NCBI GenBank assembly: GCA_023129805.1
Contig: JAGMBK010000060.1
Span: forward strand, 1 to 10,740
Direction: 5' to 3'
Source of the DNA: Candidatus Zixiibacteriota bacterium
GTDB lineage: Bacteria > Zixibacteria > MSB-5A5 > SM1-73
DNA length: 10,740 nucleotides
A program made the position numbers and the translations under genes. This document shows, piece by piece, positions 6,285 to 10,740 of this stretch; positions within the stretch are counted from its first letter, which is position 1; each line of letters starts with the position of its first letter. Below the pieces are notes generated by a model. It ran no database searches. It had not been told where the DNA came from and saw nothing but the letters and a program-made list of their open reading frames with translations.

Positions 6285-6334
6285 CTCAGTCTCAATTCTC
6301 AGTCTATACTCTCAGTCTCCATCTCAGTCTTAGG
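6285..6334. repeat. Minisatellite of CTCAGTCT units overlapping the fumarase beta stop codon
   Basis: Four units of 12-13 bp start with CTCAGTCT at about 6285, 6298, 6311 and 6323. An extra CAGTCT lies at 6281-6286. The last unit runs into the stop codon of the fumarase beta gene (6330-6332), so the repeat forms the very start of that gene's 3' untranslated region. Confidence 0.7.
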
Positions 6335-6884
6335 CTTTCTGGTATTTCTTCACTCCCTCCTGATAAAGATTTCCGCCGTGGCAATCCTGAACCACTATTG
6401 CCGGAAAGTCCTTGACCGTATATTTTCTGATTGCCTCAGCTCCCAATTCCTCCCAGGCGACCAGTTCATTTCCCACTATGGACTTGGCAATCAAAGCCGC
6501 GGCCCCGCCAATTGCAGCAAAATATGCACCGGTGTATTTATTCAATGCATCCTGAACCCCAGAACCCATCTCTCCTTTTCCGATCATACCCTTTGACCCG
6601 GCTTCCAATATCCGGGGAGCATACTTATTCATTCGACCTGAAGTGGTAGGTCCGGCTGACCCAATTACGTTTCCAGGTCGGGCAGGTGAAGGACCCACAT
6701 AGTAGATCAACTGTCCGCCTATATCAAAGGGAAGCTTCTCACCTTTGTCTAGGAGCTCAACCATCCTCTTGTGAGCCGCATCCCTTGCCGTGTAAATATC
6801 TCCAGTTATCAAAACATTATCACCGATCTTTAAATCTTTTACCACCTCATCTGTGAGGGGAGTGTTTATCTTTTTCTGTGCCAT
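6330..6884 (-). CDS. Class I fumarate hydratase, beta subunit (C-terminal half)
   Basis: This is the swivelling C-terminal half of iron-sulfur fumarase, which converts fumarate to malate reversibly when paired with the alpha subunit. In E. coli FumA/FumB the two halves are fused; here they are separate. The protein has 184 residues. The family core VGPSPARPGNVIGSAGPTTSGRM spans 63-85, in which Thr80 and Arg84 match substrate-site residues known from Leishmania fumarase by my recollection. KGEMG follows at 103-107. Family members often have Asp where Asn86 follows GRM. Tartrate dehydratase beta is the main alternative, but an alpha gene of fumarase type nearby argues against it. The start is well supported by GGAGG on the minus strand (6893-6897), 8 bases before the ATG. 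The alpha gene lies upstream, 205 bp away across REP elements. Confidence 0.92.
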   Translation of the reverse strand: MAQKKINTPLTDEVVKDLKIGDNVLITGDIYTARDAAHKRMVELLDKGEKLPFDIGGQLIYYVGPSPARPGNVIGSAGPTTSGRMNKYAPRILEAGSKGMIGKGEMGSGVQDALNKYTGAYFAAIGGAAALIAKSIVGNELVAWEELGAEAIRKYTVKDFPAIVVQDCHGGNLYQEGVKKYQKA

Positions 6885-6927
6885 TTCCTAATCCTCCAAA
6901 TTTAATCTTTTTTTCTGTCTGTAATTC

Positions 6928-6977
6928 GCGTAGCCAAGGGTTCACCCCTTGGCGCCCCGCCCAAGGCGGGGCTACGC
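6928..6977. repeat. Inverted pair of GTAG-headed palindromes between the fumarase subunit genes
   Basis: The outer arms GCGTAG (6928-6933) and CTACGC (6972-6977) enclose two adjacent hairpins. The first is GCCAAGGG (6933-6940) with CCCTTGGC (6946-6953). The second is GCCCCGCC (6954-6961) with GGCGGGGC (6965-6972). All stems are perfect. The fold is a compact three-way junction of two REP units head to head. It lies about 30 bp upstream of the beta-subunit ribosome site. Confidence 0.8.
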
Positions 6978-7026
6978 AAGTCATTTTTTTTCAAATCTTA
7001 CAAAAAACTCAACTGCCCAATACCGT

Positions 7027-7050
7027 GTAGCGAAGGGTTTTCCCCTTTGC
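7027..7050 (+). repeat. Single GTAG-headed palindrome (REP-like)
   Basis: GTAG at 7027-7030 is followed by an 8-bp stem, GCGAAGGG (7030-7037) with CCCTTTGC (7043-7050), which contains one G-T wobble and has a 5-base loop. It lies 40 bp after the stop codon of the fumarase alpha gene. Confidence 0.65.
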
Positions 7051-7089
7051 AGAACCATAAAGGTACCAATAGGTGACAAGAGATTCCGA

Positions 7090-7932
7090 TTATAACACTG
7101 CCTCTTTATGTCTGGCCACATGGCAGTTGAGGTTCACTGCGGCCGGGAAGCTGGCGATGTGACAGGGATGGGTTTTGATAAAAACTGCCAGTGCAGTCTG
7201 AGTTCCTCCAAAGCCTTGGGGGCCAATGCCCAGCTTGTTTACCTCCTCTAAAAGCTCCGCCTCCAGCTTGGCATAGAATGGATTGGGGTGCTTTGATCCG
7301 ATTGTTCGCAAAAGCGCTCGTTTTGCCATCTCAGCACATTTCTCAAAGGTTCCACCAATCCCTACTCCCACGATAATGGGGGGACAGGGGTTGCTTCCTG
7401 ACCTTTTGACCTTGTCGATTACAAACTCCTTCACCCCTTCCACCCCATCTGCCGGCTTCATCATCTTCACCTCAGACATGTTCTCACTTCCACCGCCCTT
7501 GGGGACACAGACGATCTTCAGTTTATCGCCCTTTACAATATCTAAGTGGATGACCGCCGGGGTGTTATCGCCGGTGTTTTTCCTCTCAATGGGATCAGCT
7601 AAGATTGACTTTCTCAAATACCCATCCTTATAACCTTGCCTGACACCCTCGTTGATGGCTTCAAAAAGATTGTCACCATTAATTCTAACCTGGTCTCCCA
7701 TATCCACGAAGAAAACGGCAGTACCGGTATCCTGGCACATGGGAAACTCACCCTGTTTGGAGATCTCGAAGTTGTCGATGATCTGCTTTAAGGTGGTTTT
7801 TCCCACAGGTGACTCTTCTTTCTCATACGCTTTCCGAATCACATCCTGCACATCTTCGCCCAAATAATAATTGGCGTCTATGCAGAGCTCCTTTACCGTT
7901 TTGGTTATATCTTTGCTGGAAATCTCACGCAT
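7090..7932 (-). CDS. Class I fumarate hydratase, alpha subunit (N-terminal, Fe-S half)
   Basis: This half carries the oxygen-sensitive [4Fe-4S] cluster whose free iron binds the substrate. The protein has 280 residues, the usual length for separate alpha subunits. Three cysteines stand where cluster ligands are expected: Cys66 in PMCQDTGTA, Cys183 in NPCPP and Cys270 near the end in NLNCHVARH. Gln67 and Asp68 next to the first are conserved active-site positions. KGGGSEN (145-151) and GIGPQGFGG (235-243) are further family motifs. The minus-strand ribosome site AGGAGG precedes the ATG and overlaps the stop of elbB, implying co-transcription and probably translational coupling with it. An Fe-S fumarase with no visible aerobic companion suits an anaerobic or microaerobic life. 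Confidence 0.94.
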   Translation of the reverse strand: MREISSKDITKTVKELCIDANYYLGEDVQDVIRKAYEKEESPVGKTTLKQIIDNFEISKQGEFPMCQDTGTAVFFVDMGDQVRINGDNLFEAINEGVRQGYKDGYLRKSILADPIERKNTGDNTPAVIHLDIVKGDKLKIVCVPKGGGSENMSEVKMMKPADGVEGVKEFVIDKVKRSGSNPCPPIIVGVGIGGTFEKCAEMAKRALLRTIGSKHPNPFYAKLEAELLEEVNKLGIGPQGFGGTQTALAVFIKTHPCHIASFPAAVNLNCHVARHKEAVL

Positions 7933-7940
7933 AACTCCTC

Positions 7941-8624
7941 CTAACTTGTTTTTGGTGTGGTAAGCTCCAAAACTCCGCTAATCAGATTTTCAATGCTTGA
8001 AGCCAACTCCACCGGTTTGAGTTTCAAAAGATTCGCCGGGGTGGAAACCACCCTGTGTTCTGAGTCCATCACCACCTCCGTTCCCCTAAAGAGAACATGA
8101 ACTGCACCCATATCCTCTATCTGTTTGATCAACTCCGGGTCTTTTCCGATGGTCAAAGTCAAAGGCGTTTCCACTATTTCTCTTAAGGCAGAAGCAACCA
8201 AAAGGCTGGCAAACCCGCAAGCTCCTATTGGCTTTTTCCTTCGATAAATCTCCCTTATGATCCTTTGGACTTCAGGTTTGGGCTTCAGGTAAGCATTTTC
8301 CGCTTCGCCCAGAAAATCAGTTAGATTCTTAACCGATCCGGATCCGCCAGGGAGGAGGAGCCCATCCACATCCCTTCCAGATAGACTCTCTATTTCTCTA
8401 ATCTCTCCCCAGGCGATGCGAGCAGATTCTTTTAAGACATTTCGGCTCTCCTGAGTGGTGGATTGCGTCACATGGTCCATCACCTCTTTTTGCTCCGCAT
8501 CCGGAGCAAAAAAGATCGGATTTCCCCCTCTTCTGCTCAGATAATACGAGATCAAGACCACCTCCCATATATCTGAACCATCCAAGCTCCCGCATCCGCT
8601 TAAGATAACAGCAAGGTCGCTCAT
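7941..8624 (-). CDS. elbB: ElbB-like DJ-1/PfpI-superfamily protein
   Basis: The protein has 227 residues and matches ElbB (isoprenoid biosynthesis glyoxalase, the former sigma cross-reacting protein) along its length. It has VILSGCGSLDGSDIWE at 6-21, FFAPD at 38-42, the RNVLKESARI segment, PGGSGSVKNL at 92-101, and ends with VVSTPANLL. The nucleophile-elbow cysteine is Cys136 in GACGFAS, and Glu21 is the usual partner acid. E. coli ElbB has glyoxalase activity in vitro and its physiological role is unclear; I do not extend that here. The ATG lacks a Shine-Dalgarno sequence. TAAAAT ends three bases before it, so a leaderless transcript is possible but unproven. fumA follows 8 bp after the stop. 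Confidence 0.88.
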   Translation of the reverse strand: MSDLAVILSGCGSLDGSDIWEVVLISYYLSRRGGNPIFFAPDAEQKEVMDHVTQSTTQESRNVLKESARIAWGEIREIESLSGRDVDGLLLPGGSGSVKNLTDFLGEAENAYLKPKPEVQRIIREIYRRKKPIGACGFASLLVASALREIVETPLTLTIGKDPELIKQIEDMGAVHVLFRGTEVVMDSEHRVVSTPANLLKLKPVELASSIENLISGVLELTTPKTS

Positions 8625-8769
8625 GTCATTTTAGAGAAAAAATCTAATTTTCAAAGAACAAGTGAATGACGTTTATCATCCACTATCTGGTTTATTCAGG
8701 CTATTTTGTCAAAACACTACCTCATTATGCGAAGACCTCAAATTTATTTAAAAGAGCCTATTAGACTTG

Positions 8770-9276
8770 CTACCTGTAGTTGCCCGATTCATCGGGCTTT
8801 AACTGAAAGTCATCAATTGACACCCCCTTACGGTCAAGGTGTGGTATTGGAAAATTCTTCTTCACCTCCCGTATCTGATCTATCATCCATCTATTGGCAT
8901 CTTTATCCGCCAGGCTTTTGGTCACCACATGGCCAATTTCGTGAAGCAATACCCATATTATCGTTTCTCGAACATCGACAATATATCCCTTTGCATACTG
9001 TTGCTCTATATCTTGTTTGGTCCATGCCAGCGTATAAGGGTTGAGGAATATTGAGATTTGATCAGTCCTGTCATTTTCGTTGGGGTCGATGACGAAACCG
9101 CGTCTGGGGACATGCTTGGAATTCACATCCCAGTTAATGAAGACTTCTATTCTCCCATTATAATGCTTGGCAATCTCCTGCAGATACTGCGGGGCTTTGT
9201 GACAATAAAGCCTGAGTCTTCTTTCCGTCGTCTTGTCAACATCCGAGTACTTCAGTATTTCTTGTTCGAACCCCAT
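8770..9276 (-). CDS. Putative HEXXH zinc metallopeptidase (168 aa), possibly a lipoprotein remnant
   Basis: I do not recognise the family. The key feature is HEIGH at residues 112-116 after a hydrophobic helix, TIIWVLLHEIGH, a zincin zinc-binding site with Glu113 as catalytic base. Downstream, LADKDANRWM resembles the (E/D)xxAN(x)(W/F) segment that supplies the third ligand in ImmA/IrrE-like and related gluzincins; Asp124 or Asp126 is the candidate. No transmembrane helix is seen in this part. The ATG at 9276 has no ribosome site. In the same frame upstream lie a lipobox-like VFGC and, beyond a TAG, a hydrophobic signal sequence, so the native start was probably at 9411. The last residues, KPDESG, are encoded by a REP palindrome. 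The gene may be degraded, or may be translated only from an internal start. Confidence 0.6.
   Translation of the reverse strand: MGFEQEILKYSDVDKTTERRLRLYCHKAPQYLQEIAKHYNGRIEVFINWDVNSKHVPRRGFVIDPNENDRTDQISIFLNPYTLAWTKQDIEQQYAKGYIVDVRETIIWVLLHEIGHVVTKSLADKDANRWMIDQIREVKKNFPIPHLDRKGVSIDDFQLKPDESGNYR
8776..8797 (+). repeat. GTAG-headed palindrome (REP) inside the 3' end of the metallopeptidase frame
   Basis: GTAG at 8776-8779 is followed two bases later by the perfect 7-bp stem GCCCGAT (8782-8788) and ATCGGGC (8791-8797) with a TC loop. On the minus strand it encodes the C-terminal KPDESG and part of the following residues. Confidence 0.7.
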
Positions 9277-9411
9277 AATCGTCAGTGTGCACCCAAAGAC
9301 TGCAAACGGGCTTGATAAATCAAGCCCCTACGCTTCTACAACAATCAGCAGACATACAGCATGATAGAAAAAGATCCGATTTAGCTGGGTTGATCCGGCA
9401 TGTTTGTTCAT
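9277..9411 (-). pseudogene. Broken N-terminal lipoprotein signal sequence of the metallopeptidase gene
   Basis: Read on the minus strand from an ATG at 9411, the frame encodes a polar, basic n-region, MNKHAGSTQLNR, then a hydrophobic stretch, IFFYHAVCLLIVV, then EA and TAG (9330-9328). The same frame continues GLDLSSPFAVFGCTLTI and runs without interruption into the metallopeptidase at 9276. VFGC fits a loose lipobox. Dropping the REP-containing piece would join CLLIVV to FGC, an ordinary lipoprotein signal peptide. The TAG is part of the GTAG head of the REP at 9308-9331, and frame is kept on both sides. No Shine-Dalgarno sequence precedes 9411, which limits confidence. Confidence 0.5.
9308..9331 (-). 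repeat. GTAG-headed palindrome (REP) interrupting the signal-peptide frame
   Basis: The perfect 9-bp stem GGGCTTGAT (9308-9316) and ATCAAGCCC (9319-9327) has an AA loop. CTAC at 9328-9331 gives the minus-strand GTAG head directly beside the stem. This is the longest perfect stem of the single REP units here. Confidence 0.75.
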
Positions 9412-9484
9412 CTGGTCTGGCAAGCGTGTTTCCCAGGTCCGGTATTCTGCAGAGTGAAGGCAGGATATAGTCTGAGATTAACCA

Positions 9485-9507
9485 TCTGAGTAAGGGGGTT
9501 CCTCAGA
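9485..9507. repeat. Short hairpin just after rpmA
   Basis: TCTGAG (9485-9490) pairs with CTCAGA (9502-9507) around an 11-base loop, a few bases past the rpmA stop on the minus strand. No T-run follows, so termination is doubtful. Confidence 0.3.
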
Positions 9508-9512
9508 GGGTA

Positions 9513-9761
9513 TCAATAAACGCCAACTACTTTTTTACCTTTCCCCTTCGGCTCAAACTTGACCACTCCATCCGCCAGGGCAAAAAGGGTATCATCCCTC
9601 CCTTTACCCACGTTGAGTCCTGGATGTATCTTGGTTCCTCTCTGTCGCACGATAATAGTGCCAGCCAGAATCGCCTCTCCGGCAAATCTTTTCACACCCA
9701 GCCTCTGTCCTTGCGAATCCCTTCCGTTGCGTGAACTTCCGACTCCCTTTTTGTGTGCCAT
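9513..9761 (-). CDS. rpmA: 50S ribosomal protein L27
   Basis: L27 lies on the large subunit, with its N-terminal tail reaching the peptidyl-transferase centre. The protein has 82 residues, near the usual 84-85. The signature [18 protein letters not shown] starts at residue 1, followed by [19 protein letters not shown] sequence (here [15 protein letters not shown]), VGxGRDxTLFAL, and a basic end. There is no N-terminal pre-sequence of the kind cleaved in Firmicutes. A ribosome site, AAGGAAGG, lies on the minus strand upstream of the ATG. In most bacteria rplU (L21) directly precedes rpmA. Here the upstream neighbour is clpC, 138 bp away, with no rplU between. Confidence 0.97.
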   Translation of the reverse strand: MAHKKGVGSSRNGRDSQGQRLGVKRFAGEAILAGTIIVRQRGTKIHPGLNVGKGRDDTLFALADGVVKFEPKGKGKKVVGVY

Positions 9762-9816
9762 AAAAATCTACCTTCCTTCTACTTCACTTAGGTTACCTTT
9801 CTCTGTTTCCATCAAA

Positions 9817-9852
9817 CCCAAAAATTGCAACTTCCGCATCTGCAATCTTGGG
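9817..9852. repeat. Interrupted hairpin between clpC and rpmA
   Basis: CCCAA (9817-9821) pairs with TTGGG (9848-9852), and inside it ATTGCA (9824-9829) pairs with TGCAAT (9841-9846), with small bulges and an 11-base loop. On the minus strand it lies between the clpC stop and rpmA. It might be a leader structure for rpmA or a weak clpC terminator. The T-rich tail needed for an intrinsic terminator is poor. Confidence 0.35.
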
Positions 9853-9899
9853 CTATAAAAGATAATTCATTCTTCTTTTTTGGCAACAGAAATTTTTCT

Positions 9900-10739
9900 C
9901 TAAGTCAAAGATTTCTCCGAAGCGGCTTTACGCTTCTCCTTTCCCTTGGCTCTGATATCGAATGACAGCTTCTTCTCCCCTTCCTTTTTGTCCACGATCA
10001 CCTCACACTCGCCAGAGAACTGTCCTTTCAATATCTCCTCGGCTAAAGGATCCTCCACGTGTTTCTGAATGGCTCTTCTCAAAGGTCGGGCTCCGAAAGC
10101 CGCACTGTATCCCTTTTCCGCCAGGAACTCTTTGGCTGGAGAGGTTAGCCCAAAGGTGACTCCTTTCTCTTCTAATCTCTTGGATACATCAAAGAGAAGT
10201 ATGTCGATGATCTGCATAACCTCCTTCATGCCCAGAGCATGGAATACTACGGTTTCATCAATACGATTCAAGAACTCGGGATTGAAGGTTTTTCTGGTCT
10301 CCTCCAAAAGCTTCTGTTTCATCTGTTCGTAGGAGGAGGTTGAGTCCTCTTTCTGAAAGCCTAAGGTCTTTCCTCCCTTGATCTCCCTTGCTCCCAAATT
10401 CGAGGTCATAATCACCACGGTATTTCTGAAGTCAACCCTTCTGCCAAAGCTATCGGTTAAGGCGCCATCGTCGAACATCTGAAGAAGTATGTTAAAGACA
10501 TCCGGGTGAGCTTTCTCTATCTCATCTAAGAGGACCACCGAATAAGGTTTTCGCCTCACCTTCTCGGTAAGCTGTCCTCCCTCCTCATAACCCACATATC
10601 CGGGTGGAGCGCCAATCAAACGAGAGACGGAGAACTTCTCCATATACTCGGACATATCGATTCTTACCAAAGAGTTCTCATCTTCGAACAGCGATGCGGC
10701 TAAAGCCCGAGCTAACTCGGTTTTGCCCACTCCGGTTGG
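9900..10739 (-). CDS. clpC: ATP-dependent Clp protease ATPase subunit ClpC, C-terminal part (5' end outside window)
   Basis: ClpC is an Hsp100 unfoldase that feeds substrates to ClpP. About 280 residues are visible, covering the second AAA+ module (D2). They begin inside the Walker A motif PTGVGKTEL, which runs off the right edge; the GTG at 10730 is the internal valine of that motif, not a start. Next are [18 protein letters not shown], Walker [12 protein letters not shown], the sensor-1 region MTSNLG, and sensor-2 GARPLRRAI. The loop KTLGFQ carries the hydrophobic LGF tripeptide expected for ClpP docking, and [21 protein letters not shown] and [15 protein letters not shown] are closer to ClpC than ClpB. 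The end is a lysine-rich tail. The N-domain, D1 and middle domain are outside the window, so ClpC over ClpB rests on these D2 features. Confidence 0.92.
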   Translation of the reverse strand, partial: PTGVGKTELARALAASLFEDENSLVRIDMSEYMEKFSVSRLIGAPPGYVGYEEGGQLTEKVRRKPYSVVLLDEIEKAHPDVFNILLQMFDDGALTDSFGRRVDFRNTVVIMTSNLGAREIKGGKTLGFQKEDSTSSYEQMKQKLLEETRKTFNPEFLNRIDETVVFHALGMKEVMQIIDILLFDVSKRLEEKGVTFGLTSPAKEFLAEKGYSAAFGARPLRRAIQKHVEDPLAEEILKGQFSGECEVIVDKKEGEKKLSFDIRAKGKEKRKAASEKSLT

Positions 10740-10740
10740 T

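Larger units (their letters stand above)
5851..6329. other. Gene-free convergent intergenic region, rich in palindromes and short repeats
   Basis: No coding region is supported in these 480 bp between a plus-strand terminator and the 3' end of a minus-strand gene. It holds three GTAG-headed palindromes, all in the same orientation and listed separately. It also holds an ATGTGGT/ACCACAT hairpin (6058-6078), a GGTATG/CATACC hairpin (6139-6161), and a 9-bp inverted repeat, TGCACCTAT at 6080-6088 with ATAGGTGCA at 6149-6157. Two small tandem repeats lie at its right end. Confidence 0.7.

Noticed and set aside
5933..7050. Repeated palindromes as a possible CRISPR array
   Set aside because: The units differ in sequence and spacing, there is no regular spacer length, and no cas gene is present. 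The GTAG head plus hairpin fits REP elements instead.
8684..8712. Perfect TTGACA (minus strand, 8712-8707) as a -35 box for elbB
   Set aside because: At 17 bp spacing the -10 position reads CAGATA, a poor match, and better hexamers need a spacer of 19 bp. Not strong enough to list as a promoter.
8706..9044. Plus-strand frame of 112 codons opposite the metallopeptidase gene
   Set aside because: The minus-strand frame carries the HEIGH motif and a coherent protein. The plus-strand frame has no ribosome site or motif.

Overview
The window comes from a bacterial chromosome of moderate GC content that I cannot place to phylum. Its gene content is vegetative: type II fatty-acid synthesis, RNase III, a two-subunit class I fumarase, ribosomal protein L27 and ClpC. 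There is no phage, plasmid, CRISPR, tRNA or rRNA signal. The two-subunit fumarase and ClpC are common in anaerobes and many uncultured lineages. A strong side signature is a set of short intergenic palindromes headed by the tetranucleotide GTAG, which is the layout of REP sequences mobilised by RAYT transposases.

Left half, plus strand: fabD (5' end outside the window), fabG, acpP, fabF, rnc and a lipoate/octanoate-transferase-family gene, all in one direction with short gaps. FabD loads malonyl onto ACP, FabF elongates and FabG reduces. The last gene may draw octanoyl groups from the same ACP pool to lipoylate proteins. A 125-bp inverted-repeat element follows. Next is a small basic protein gene at 5492-5698 with its own promoter (5416-5444) and an intrinsic terminator (5818-5850).

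Middle, 5851-6329: a gene-free convergent zone holding three GTAG-headed palindromes, other small inverted repeats and two short tandem repeats.

Right half, minus strand, in transcription order: clpC (partial), rpmA, a HEIGH metallopeptidase gene, elbB, the fumarase alpha subunit and the fumarase beta subunit. The two fumarase genes are separated by 205 bp carrying an inverted REP pair plus a single REP.

The most interesting point is the metallopeptidase gene. In the same frame upstream of its apparent start lies a hydrophobic signal sequence and then, after an in-frame TAG, a lipobox-like VFGC. The TAG sits in the GTAG head of a REP palindrome at 9308-9331. The last codons of the gene are also made from a second REP (8776-8797). 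This looks like a lipoprotein gene entered by REP elements at both ends.
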